64,000 nucleotides of DNA, taken from positions 372,001 to 436,000 of the forward strand of contig CALNYW010000003.1 in NCBI GenBank assembly GCA_942490985.1, written 5' to 3'. Source of the stretch: Thiosocius sp942490985. GTDB lineage: Bacteria > Pseudomonadota > Gammaproteobacteria > Chromatiales > Chromatiaceae. The notes beneath the pieces were generated by a model. The model worked only from the letters and a program-made list of their open reading frames with translations. It did no database searches and was not told where the DNA came from. Made by a program: the position numbers and the translations under genes. Numbering within the stretch: position 1 is the first letter of the stretch; each line of letters begins with the position of its first letter. This document shows, piece after piece, positions 55,606-64,000 of the stretch.

Positions 55606-56652
55606 TCAACTCACCAAGCGGTTCGCCTCGAGCGCCTGCATCGGCCAGCGCGGCCGGATATCGAACCCTAAGCCGTCATGCTGGCCGGCGCTCAGTCGCT
55701 GCCAGCCCGCGTAGGCGATCATGGCGCCGTTGTCGGTGCACAACTCGGCACGGGGATAGTAGGCGCGTCCGCCTAGGTCGCCCATCAGCTGGTCAACTCG
55801 CGCCCGCAACTGACGATTCGCACTTACGCCCCCTGCCATCACCAGCGCCTTACTGCCCGTCTGCTCAACGGCGCGCCGGCACTTGATCGCGAGCGTGTCG
55901 ACCACAGCATCCTCGAAAGCCCTCGCTACGTCCGCTTTTAGCGCCGCAGACAACTCATCGGCCGGTGCGCCTTGCGCATGTTCGCGCAGCGTGGTCAGCG
56001 CAAATGTCTTGAGGCCGGAAAAGCTGAAATCCAGGCCCGGCCTGTCGGTCATCGGCCGCGGGAAGCGAAAACGGGTCGGATCACCGTCGGCGGCACAGGC
56101 CGCCAACGCGGGACCGCCCGGGTACCCCAGCCCCAACAGCTTGGCCGTTTTGTCGAAGGCCTCGCCGGCGGCATCATCGACCGACTCGCCGAGCAGGCGA
56201 TACTCACCGACTGCCGTCACCTCGACGAGCTGGGTATGGCCGCCTGAGACCAACAGCGCCACGAACGGGAAATCCGGCACCTCGTCTTCAAGCATGGGCG
56301 CCAATAGATGGCCTTCCATATGATGCACACCCAAGGCGGGTACCCCCCAGGCCCAGGCCAGGCTGCGCGCAAAACCGGCGCCGACCAACAGGGCCCCGGC
56401 GAGGCCAGGACCCGCCGTGTAGGCAACCCCGTCGATGCTGGCGGGCGCGACAGCGTGCGCCTCGAGCAGTTGGGCAATCATCGGGGCCAGCTTTCTCACA
56501 TGATCTCGGGAAGCCAATTCCGGGACCACGCCGCCGAATTTCTCGTGCAACGCGACCTGGCTATAAACTGCATGTCCGATCAGCCCTGAGTCCCCGTCGT
56601 AGAGGGCTACACCGGTCTCGTCGCACGAGGTCTCGATCCCTAAAACTTTCAT
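55606..56652 (-). CDS. tsaD: tRNA N6-adenosine threonylcarbamoyltransferase TsaD
   Basis: TsaD transfers threonylcarbamoyl to A37 of ANN-decoding tRNAs. The 348 residues carry the metal-binding HMEGH pair H111 and H115, GIETSCDETGVAL at the N terminus, LVSGGHTQLVEV, GEAFDKTAKLLGLGYPGGP, and the C-terminal CTDNGAMIAYAG aspartate. It is divergent from rpsU, the usual gammaproteobacterial arrangement, and converges on plsY. Confidence 0.98.
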   Translation of the reverse strand: MKVLGIETSCDETGVALYDGDSGLIGHAVYSQVALHEKFGGVVPELASRDHVRKLAPMIAQLLEAHAVAPASIDGVAYTAGPGLAGALLVGAGFARSLAWAWGVPALGVHHMEGHLLAPMLEDEVPDFPFVALLVSGGHTQLVEVTAVGEYRLLGESVDDAAGEAFDKTAKLLGLGYPGGPALAACAADGDPTRFRFPRPMTDRPGLDFSFSGLKTFALTTLREHAQGAPADELSAALKADVARAFEDAVVDTLAIKCRRAVEQTGSKALVMAGGVSANRQLRARVDQLMGDLGGRAYYPRAELCTDNGAMIAYAGWQRLSAGQHDGLGFDIRPRWPMQALEANRLVS

Positions 56653-56678
56653 CGCCGCCGCTCTACTCCGATCAAACT

Positions 56679-56707
56679 TTGCAATTAGGGCCGAACGGCC
56701 TTAAAAT
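56679..56707 (+). promoter_or_regulatory. Promoter of the rpsU-yqeY-dnaG operon
   Basis: TTGCAA (56679-56684), a 17-base spacer and TAAAAT (56702-56707) form a good sigma-70 promoter 84 bases before the rpsU ATG. This fits the start of the macromolecular synthesis operon. Confidence 0.7.
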
Positions 56708-56791
56708 TTCGCGCCTTTGTGGACAGGCTGGCTGATGGTAGCCCGTCCTTACGCTCAACAACACTATCTGCTAGCTCAGACCGAGGAAGCA

Positions 56792-57007
56792 ATGCCGCAC
56801 GTCCGTGTCAAAGAAAATGAGCCGTTTGAAGTCGCCATGCGTCGTTTCAAACGTTCCTGCGAGAAAGCCGGGGTTCTGGCCGAGGTTCGCCGCCGCGAGT
56901 TTTATGAGAAGCCAACCTGGGAGCGCAAGCGCAAAGCGGCCGCTGCCGTGAAACGCTGGCAGAAAAAGGCCGGTCGCGATAGCCGCCGGTTCGAACGCCT
57001 CTACTGA
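56792..57007 (+). CDS. rpsU: 30S ribosomal protein S21
   Basis: The 71-residue basic protein of the small ribosomal subunit begins PHVRVKENEPFEVAMRRFKR after the initiator, with the rest matching S21 to the C-terminal RRFERLY. The ATG at 56792 has GAGG five bases upstream. The longer open frame from 56717 is not used. It is the first gene of the rpsU-yqeY-dnaG-rpoD unit. Confidence 0.98.
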   Translation: MPHVRVKENEPFEVAMRRFKRSCEKAGVLAEVRRREFYEKPTWERKRKAAAAVKRWQKKAGRDSRRFERLY

Positions 57008-57026
57008 CAGCCCTGCCAAACCTCCG

Positions 57027-57467
57027 ATGCTGAAGCAGCAAATCACTGACGCGATGAAGGCCGCGATGAAGGGTGGCGACAAGCCTCGCCTCGCGGTTGT
57101 TCGACTGATGCTCGCGGCAATTAAACAGCGCGAGGTGGACGAGCGTATCGAGCTTGACGACAGTCAGGTGCTGGCCGTGCTCGACAAGATGGTCAAGCAG
57201 CGTCGCGACTCGATAAAGCAATATGGCGACGCCGGGCGTGACGATCTGGTGGCGCAGGAAGCCGCCGAGGTCGACATCATCCAGGAGTTTCTGCCGGCCG
57301 CGCTGACCGACGACGAAGTCGCCGCCATTATCGATCAGGCGATTGCTGACAGCGGCGCCGAATCGATGCGCGACATGGGCAAAGTCATGGGCCTGGTCAA
57401 ACCGCAGGTGCAAGGCCGCGCCGACGTCGGCAAAGTAAGCGGCCTGGTCAAGCAAAAGCTAGGCTAA
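57027..57467 (+). CDS. yqeY: YqeY/GatB-domain protein
   Basis: The 146-residue protein is homologous to the tRNA-binding C-terminal domain of GatB. It is helical with LRLMLAAIKQREVDER-like features (VRLMLAAIKQREVDERI), LDKMVKQRRDSIKQY and the C-terminal GKVMGLVKPQVQGRADVGKVS, the family signature. The role is thought to involve tRNA or amino-acid metabolism. It sits between rpsU and dnaG, as in many gammaproteobacteria. Confidence 0.94.
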   Translation: MLKQQITDAMKAAMKGGDKPRLAVVRLMLAAIKQREVDERIELDDSQVLAVLDKMVKQRRDSIKQYGDAGRDDLVAQEAAEVDIIQEFLPAALTDDEVAAIIDQAIADSGAESMRDMGKVMGLVKPQVQGRADVGKVSGLVKQKLG

Positions 57468-57495
57468 CCACTCGCCACACAGCTACGCTAGCACC

Positions 57496-59226
57496 ATGCC
57501 CGGTGCCATCCCGCAACCTTTCATCGACGACCTGCTGACCCGTGCCGACATCGTCGACGTGATCGGTCGTCGCGTCCCGCTGAAGAAGGCCGGTCGCGAA
57601 TACCAGGCCTGCTGCCCGTTCCACAGCGAAAAGACCCCCTCTTTCACCGTCAGCCCGACCAAGCAGTTCTACTACTGCTTCGGCTGTGGCGCACACGGCT
57701 CGGCGCTCGGCTTTCTGATGGAATACGAGCGTCTGAGCTTCCCCGAAGCCATCGAAGAACTTGCCACATCGCTCGGCCTCGACGTCCCACGTGAGGCCGC
57801 GTTCGAGCAGGGCCCTGACCGACGGCCACTGTATGAGGTCGTGGAGAAAGCGGCCAGCTTCTACGCCAACCAGCTGCGTTCCCACAGCGCCGCGCCGATG
57901 GCGGTCGATTACCTGCGTGACCGCGGCGTTAGCGGCGAGGTCGCGGCACGTTTTCGGCTCGGTTTCGCGCCGCCCGGCTGGGATAACCTGCTGCGCGAAC
58001 TCGGTACCGACGACAGCGCAATCGCCAGCTTGCGCGAATCAGGCCTGATCACAGAGCAAGACGGCAAACGCTACGATCGCCTCCGTGAGCGGATTATTTT
58101 CCCGATCCGCGATACCCGCGGACGGGTGATCGGTTTCGGCGGCCGACTGCTTGGCGATGGCAAGCCGAAGTATCTGAACTCGCCCGAAACCCCGGTGTTC
58201 CACAAGGGTCGCGAGCTGTACGGCCTGTATGAAGCCCGCCAGGCTGATGCCCACCCGCCCAGGCTGTTGGTGGTCGAGGGCTACATGGACGTCATCGCCC
58301 TCGCCCAGTTCGGCATAAGCTATTGTGTCGCCACGCTGGGCACGGCCACCACGGCCGATCACCTGGAAAAACTCTATCGCGCGACACCCGAAGTCGTGTT
58401 TTGCTTCGATGGCGATCGCGCCGGCCGCGATGCTGCGTGGAAGGCCTTACAGGTCACGCTGCCGCTGATGCGCGATGGCCGTCAGGCCCGGTTTTTGTTC
58501 CTGCCGGATGGCGAAGACCCCGACACCCTGGTGCGCCAGGTCGGCGCCGAGGCCATGGAAACGATGATCGGCGAGGCCCAGCCACTGTCTGAATTTCTTT
58601 TCGAAAAGCTGGCAAGCCAGGTCGACATGGGCAGCCTCGACGGGCGCGCGCGGCTCGGCGAACTGGCCAAGCCGCTGTTGGCGCGATTACCCGCCGGCGT
58701 GTTCAGCGACATGATGCAACAGGCCCTGAGCGTGCGTATCGGCCTGGACCTTCCCGCGGCGAAGAAACCCCAGACCACCGCAAAACGCCCACGCATCTCG
58801 CGTCCGCAGGGCAGCATCCCGCCGATTCGTCGCGCCGTTGCGCTGCTGGTTCAACACCCCGAGCTGGGCGCACTGAAACTGCCTGTTGGCTGGGAGACGC
58901 TGGATTCTCCCGGCATCACCCTGCTCCAACAACTGTTGGCTGCGGTTGCCCAACACCCCGACATCTCACCGGCCGCCCTGGTAGAGCGCTGGGAGGATGC
59001 CACCACCCGCAGCCAACTCGGTAAACTGGCGGTGCTGGATCTCGGCGTGATCGACGATGCGACCGACCAGTTCATCGGCACCCTACGTGGTTTGGCGCAA
59101 GAACGACTGCGCAACGAACGCGAATCACTGCTTGAAAAAAGCCGGGCCAGCGGGCTTACTGACGAGGAAAAACAAAGACTTAGAGAGCTCTTCACGAGCA
59201 CCGGCGCCAACCGATCGCGATCTTGA
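57496..59226 (+). CDS. dnaG: DNA primase DnaG
   Basis: DnaG makes RNA primers for DNA replication. The 576-residue protein has an N-terminal zinc-binding domain (C40, H43, C61, C64 in the CHC2 pattern), the RNA polymerase core with FGGRLLGDGKPKYLNSPET, the Toprim motifs VVEGYMDVIAL and FDGDRAGRDAAWKAL, and a C-terminal helicase-binding helical domain. Its position before rpoD is conserved. Confidence 0.98.
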   Translation: MPGAIPQPFIDDLLTRADIVDVIGRRVPLKKAGREYQACCPFHSEKTPSFTVSPTKQFYYCFGCGAHGSALGFLMEYERLSFPEAIEELATSLGLDVPREAAFEQGPDRRPLYEVVEKAASFYANQLRSHSAAPMAVDYLRDRGVSGEVAARFRLGFAPPGWDNLLRELGTDDSAIASLRESGLITEQDGKRYDRLRERIIFPIRDTRGRVIGFGGRLLGDGKPKYLNSPETPVFHKGRELYGLYEARQADAHPPRLLVVEGYMDVIALAQFGISYCVATLGTATTADHLEKLYRATPEVVFCFDGDRAGRDAAWKALQVTLPLMRDGRQARFLFLPDGEDPDTLVRQVGAEAMETMIGEAQPLSEFLFEKLASQVDMGSLDGRARLGELAKPLLARLPAGVFSDMMQQALSVRIGLDLPAAKKPQTTAKRPRISRPQGSIPPIRRAVALLVQHPELGALKLPVGWETLDSPGITLLQQLLAAVAQHPDISPAALVERWEDATTRSQLGKLAVLDLGVIDDATDQFIGTLRGLAQERLRNERESLLEKSRASGLTDEEKQRLRELFTSTGANRSRS

Positions 59227-59251
59227 CCGGGTGGCGATTCCGCGCAAATTC

Positions 59252-59260
59252 TGCTATTAT
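59252..59260 (+). promoter_or_regulatory. Extended -10 of an internal rpoD promoter
   Basis: TGC followed by TATTAT (59255-59260) lies in the dnaG-rpoD spacer, 80 bases before the rpoD ATG. No good -35 is visible at the usual spacing. An internal rpoD promoter here is common in this operon. Confidence 0.45.
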
Positions 59261-59340
59261 GCCTGATTGACTTTCGCCCAGACCCAACGCTGGCCAGCCC
59301 GCCCGCGCGTGGGTCTTTGTCTCTCTAACAGAGGACCCAG

Positions 59341-61174
<1,834 letters not shown>

Positions 61175-61369
61175 CCATCGGCTACTTGTAAAACGGCAGT
61201 CCCGACTTAGGGCGGATATCACCGCGCAACCACACCGGGCTCTTTGCTCAGCTGGGTGAGCGCCTAACGATATGCCAGTTGCATACGCAGCGGACCGAAC
61301 AGCCAGCCAGGGAGGGCTGGGCTGGACCGCTCAACCAGGGACGGGACAGAACGAAATAAACACTTTTTA

Positions 61370-61446
<77 letters not shown>

Positions 61447-61568
61447 CATCCATATATTTCAATGGTTTACCTATGGATGGCCAAGGGATTATTGTCCCCT
61501 AGTGTGTGTCGCATAGTCCCTCGATCACCCGGTGATCGCACCCCACTTACAACCCAACAGGACCCGCA

Positions 61569-61703
61569 ATGGCCAAACCCAACTACGCCTTCGAAAAACG
61601 CCAACGAGACCTCGCCAAGAAAAAGAAGAAAGAGGAAAAACGGCTGAAGAAGCAACAGCAGCCCGGCGAAGAAGAGTCATCCGACAAGCCGTCCGCCGAT
61701 TGA
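61569..61703 (+). CDS. Small basic/acidic conserved protein, 44 residues
   Basis: This is a short gene starting MAKPNYAFEKRQRDLAKKKK, followed by a lysine/glutamate-rich helical stretch and an acidic tail ending in PSAD. AGGA lies six bases before the ATG. The N-terminal pattern is like small conserved proteobacterial proteins of unknown function. The highly charged composition would suit a nucleic-acid-associated or ribosome-associated peptide, which is speculation. Confidence 0.65.
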   Translation: MAKPNYAFEKRQRDLAKKKKKEEKRLKKQQQPGEEESSDKPSAD

Positions 61704-61786
61704 AGGCCGCCTCGCCCGCCCCCCACCCCGGCGGACGCAGAGATGCCGCCTCCGGCACGCTGCAGGCCGAACCGGACACGGCTATG

Positions 61787-61905
61787 CATGGGTGACGGCC
61801 GCACCCCGAGCGTCACGTCAGGGGACACTCTGGGGCACAGGGACAGTCCGGAGTTCGCGACGGGTGTGGCGACGGGAACTACCGGGACCCGACGCGGGTA
61901 AGCCG
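61787..61905 (+). repeat. Left direct repeat flanking the TIR-GGDEF locus
   Basis: It starts CATGGGTGACGG and ends with CTACCGGGACCCGACGCGGG(T)AAGCCG. It is related, same orientation, to 63234-63342, with interruptions in the middle and a nearly identical 35-base tail. Confidence 0.75.
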
Positions 61906-62004
61906 TCCTTCAGCGATTCCTTACGGTGGACCGTAAGCCTCCGCACTGCCGTCTTCAGCACTAAGCCGATGACAGCGACCCGCCAATTCACTGATAGTTG
62001 GCAC

Positions 62005-62010
62005 TTGACA
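62005..62010 (+). promoter_or_regulatory. -35 box upstream of the TIR gene
   Basis: A perfect TTGACA lies 71 bases before the TIR ATG. A matching -10 at 17 bases is poor (GCGGAT), and TAGAAT is five bases too far, so the promoter is only suggested. Confidence 0.35.
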
Positions 62011-62080
62011 CATACTTTGCAAATGTAGCGGATAGAATTGAACCGCCCGGTTTTCCGGAGGCTCCAAATCTTGAGAGAAC

Positions 62081-62533
62081 ATGGCGTTGAAGATTTTTGT
62101 TTCTTACCGTCGCGAGGACAGCGAAGACATAACCGGTAGGATTCGCGATCGACTTGCAGACAAGTATGGCGAGAGCAACGTATTTCTCGATATAGACAAC
62201 ATACCCTTAGGAGAAAACTTTCAGGACGTTGTTGCGGAGCAGTTGGCGGGATCAATGGCACTGCTGGCTGTGATCGGTCCGAACTGGACTGGACACGCCC
62301 ATGACCCGCTGCGAATTCACGATGACAACGACTTCGTTCGTGTTGAAGTTGCTATGGCCCTAGGCCGTGGTATACCCGTGGTGCCCGTGTTTGTTGGTGG
62401 GGCATCGATGTCGAAACCTGAAGATTTGCCGGCCGAATTACAGCCCTTGTGCTACAAGAACGGTTTGCCTGTCCGCACCGGCAGGGACTTCAAGTTTGAT
62501 ATGAGCCGCCTCACTGACTGGATCGATGGCTAG
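62081..62533 (+). CDS. TIR-domain protein (probable N-terminal half of a TIR-GGDEF protein)
   Basis: The 150-residue frame is essentially a bare bacterial TIR domain. It has KIFVSYRREDSEDITGRI (box 1) at the start, VFLDIDNIPLGENF (BB-loop region), MALLAVIGPNWTG (box 2-like), and DFVRVEVAMALGRGIPVVPVFV, in which E89 is at the position of the catalytic glutamate of TIR NAD+-cleaving enzymes. The frame stops at 62531-62533 directly after SRLTDWIDG. The adjacent frame continues with RWLDEH and a GGDEF domain, so the natural protein may be longer. GAGAG precedes the ATG. The region looks more AT-rich than the core genes. Confidence 0.85.
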   Translation: MALKIFVSYRREDSEDITGRIRDRLADKYGESNVFLDIDNIPLGENFQDVVAEQLAGSMALLAVIGPNWTGHAHDPLRIHDDNDFVRVEVAMALGRGIPVVPVFVGGASMSKPEDLPAELQPLCYKNGLPVRTGRDFKFDMSRLTDWIDG

Positions 62534-63093
62534 ATGAGCACAACGCGCCGCGTGCCCCCAGTGACCTCGACACCCTCACCGGACTTCTGAACCGCATCGG
62601 ACTTGCCAAAGAACTGGAAGCCAGAAAGCTGACAGGCAAAGCGGGGATTTGTGCTATCGCAGATATCGATCGCTTCAAGATCATCAACGACGCGTTCGGT
62701 CACAACGTTGGTGACGAGGTGATTAGAGCGGTAGCCGAGGAATTGAAATCTGAAGTCGGTTGTCTCGGTGCAGTTGCCCGCACAGGTGGAGAGGAATTCT
62801 TGGTCCGATTGTTCCCAGATTGCACCCGACAGGGAACTGAAGCCCTCAGAGCGTTCTTGTCGACCATTCCAGAACGACTGGCCACAAGAGGCCTACCTAA
62901 AGCTACTTGTACGATTGGTCTCAGTCTCGAACGGTTCGATGCACATGACAACAAAGTACAAGAAGCGCTAATGGCCACGTACACAGCGAAAAAAGAAGGC
63001 GGCAATAGATTAGTTCAGATCTCGGCCGAAGAGTCGGACCGTGCAAAGAGTTTAGTGAGGGACGCGTCAACTGATCCAACGCGATCCAAGTAA
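62518..63093 (+). CDS. GGDEF (diguanylate cyclase-like) domain without own start codon
   Basis: The frame opens after a stop at 62515-62517 and encodes about 190 residues with DLDTLTGLLNRIG, ICAIADIDRFKIINDAFGHN (metal and base-binding residues) and the active-site RTGGEEF, then a short tail to 63093. No inhibitory RxxD site is seen five residues upstream. No ATG, GTG or TTG occurs before the GTG at 62719, which would cut away the catalytic aspartate segment. The upstream residues RWLDEHN fit as a continuation of the TIR frame, so this is probably the C-terminal half of one TIR-GGDEF protein with a frameshift. Confidence 0.75.
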   Translation: MDRWLDEHNAPRAPSDLDTLTGLLNRIGLAKELEARKLTGKAGICAIADIDRFKIINDAFGHNVGDEVIRAVAEELKSEVGCLGAVARTGGEEFLVRLFPDCTRQGTEALRAFLSTIPERLATRGLPKATCTIGLSLERFDAHDNKVQEALMATYTAKKEGGNRLVQISAEESDRAKSLVRDASTDPTRSK

Positions 63094-63773
63094 CCAATGA
63101 TTTTGAGTCCTTGGTCTTGGTCACCCCTGGTAGCGACACGCCGGTAAAGCGCCAATCTGTCCCCCGCACCGCCCCGGACGTATCCACAGGTGCCCACCCT
63201 GGCCCGCTCCGGGCAGATCTGGCCACGGGAATCCATGGGTGATGGTCATGGCCCAGACGTCGCGCCCGGGGGCACTCTGGGGCACGAATGGGGGCACAGG
63301 TGGCGGCGACGGGAGCTACCGGGACCCGACGCGGGCAAGCCGATGAAAACCATGGGGAGTCGTCGGGTGCGTCGGGTGCGGCGGGTTTTGTGGAGAAACC
63401 TACCCGGTGGGGAAGACCGGTTTCCAACTCAAAGCAGCCATTCCCGAAGGTACGCGACAGCGCCTGAGTATCGTAAGGGCTTCACCAGCGCCGGCTCGCT
63501 GAAATAGGCTTAATTTTGCTTTGAGTCTCAAGCAAGGGGGTTGCTCTGACGAGGTCAAAGAAAATCGGTCTGCCCGGAGGTCTATGCGCGATCCCTCGTT
63601 TATGTTGTCGATCTTTTTTACAGTTATTGGGTGGGTCTTTCCGATCTTGTTGATTAACTACCTGATTGGGCGGAAAAATTGCTTGGGGTGGATTCGTTTT
63701 TGCATGAACTCAAAAATGTTTGCTCAAGGCTATTTGGGCCAATTGGTCAAAACCGAAAAACGAGGTGACTGCC
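63094..63773. other. Spacer with right repeat, no clear gene
   Basis: There are no recognisable genes in these 680 bases. Open frames of about 105-112 codons at 63190 and 63521 have no domain and one runs through the direct repeat, so I do not call them. The right flanking repeat (63234-63342) lies here. Confidence 0.5.
63234..63342 (+). repeat. Right direct repeat flanking the TIR-GGDEF locus
   Basis: It starts CATGGGTGATGG, contains GGCACTCTGGGGCAC as in the left copy, and ends CTACCGGGACCCGACGCGGG(C)AAGCCG. It has the same orientation as 61787-61905 and is about 10 bases shorter. Confidence 0.75.
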
Positions 63774-63983
63774 ATGTCCGTAGCCATACTTTCCCAGAAG
63801 CCAAGGTTGGTGGGTGGGCTCTTAATCGCCCCGGTGGTCGCCTATTCGGCGCCGGTTGATTGGATTGGCGTAACGGGTGACTGGTTCGACGGTACTCAGT
63901 GGAACACTGGGAACGCGCCAACGGCTGTAGATCAGGTTACCGTTACCAACGGAGGCACAGCCCTGACCACGTCATCGTGGTGA
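63774..63983 (+). CDS. Short secreted protein fragment, autotransporter/PEP-CTERM-like N terminus
   Basis: The frame from the ATG at 63774 (GAGGTGA five bases upstream) encodes 69 residues: a signal peptide (RLVGGLLIAPVVAYSA) and then VDWIGVTGDWFDGTQWNTGN-like sequence, the pattern seen at the start of autotransporter-type or PEP-CTERM surface proteins. It stops at 63983. A one-base shift would read a few residues further before another stop, so this may be a broken or truncated gene. Confidence 0.4.
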   Translation: MSVAILSQKPRLVGGLLIAPVVAYSAPVDWIGVTGDWFDGTQWNTGNAPTAVDQVTVTNGGTALTTSSW

Positions 63984-64000
63984 CCGTCGACGCCTAAGGG

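Larger units (their letters stand above)
61704..62080. other. Spacer before TIR gene, with repeat and hairpin
   Basis: No gene is evident in these 377 bases. The segment contains the left copy of a direct repeat (61787-61905), a perfect hairpin CTTACGG-TGGA-CCGTAAG at 61920-61937, and a consensus -35 TTGACA at 62005-62010, which may belong to the TIR gene promoter. Confidence 0.6.

Noticed and set aside
62534..62600. ATG at 62534 as a start for the GGDEF domain
   Set aside because: It is in the TIR frame, not the GGDEF frame, and soon stops.
63190..63859. Open frames of about 105 and 112 codons (63190 and 63521)
   Set aside because: The first runs through the direct repeat and the second has only one hydrophobic stretch and no ribosome site or homology that I recognise.

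Overview
The window is a GC-rich, gene-dense piece of a gammaproteobacterial chromosome. Every conserved block has the gene order seen in Gammaproteobacteria (dcw cluster, rsmI-rnpB-mraZ, lpoA-yraN-diaA-dolP, tsaD/rpsU-yqeY-dnaG-rpoD). A phosphoribulokinase gene points towards an autotrophic, Chromatiales-like sulfur bacterium, but no RuBisCO gene is visible, so genus and lifestyle are inference.

Positions 1-19,283 hold a complete division and cell wall (dcw) cluster read on the minus strand: mraZ, rsmH, ftsL, ftsI, murE, murF, mraY, murD, ftsW, murG, murC, murB, ddlB, ftsQ, ftsA, ftsZ. Most junctions overlap by one to a few bases. A well-formed promoter with a three-box MraZ operator precedes mraZ, and a terminator hairpin separates ftsZ from lpxC. 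The end of a DciA-like (DUF721) gene lies at the left edge.

Positions 19,500-31,900 hold RNase P RNA, rsmI, the divergent lpoA-yraN-diaA-dolP group, an FAD-linked 2-hydroxyacid oxidase, purK-purE, phosphoribulokinase, a FIST-domain sensor protein and dxs. Positions 31,900-53,000 are a looser region. It carries lipid and amino acid metabolism genes (plsC, aroG, glcF-like), a DAO oxidoreductase, an inositol monophosphatase-family protein, a soluble lytic transglycosylase, an Rsd-like regulator next to a 784-residue protein with a degenerate cyclase-like domain, Sel1-repeat proteins, and several hypothetical secreted or membrane proteins, including one with a 72-bp tandem repeat. Two small genes (57 and 44 codons) are also called.

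Positions 53,000-61,450 hold folate genes (pteridine reductase, folK, folB), plsY, tsaD, and the macromolecular synthesis operon rpsU-yqeY-dnaG-rpoD, followed by a CAU-anticodon tRNA. As given, rpoD is interrupted by a one-base frameshift in a CCCC run near its end.

Positions 61,790-64,000 look like an accessory island. A TIR-domain gene is followed in another frame by a GGDEF domain that has no start codon of its own. The two appear to be halves of one TIR-GGDEF protein, and the pair sits between two related direct repeats of about 110-120 bp. The window ends in a short secreted fragment resembling the start of an autotransporter-type or PEP-CTERM-type surface protein. The TIR-GGDEF locus is the best candidate for an unusual system. 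Several frame breaks in the last 3 kb raise the possibility of local consensus errors.
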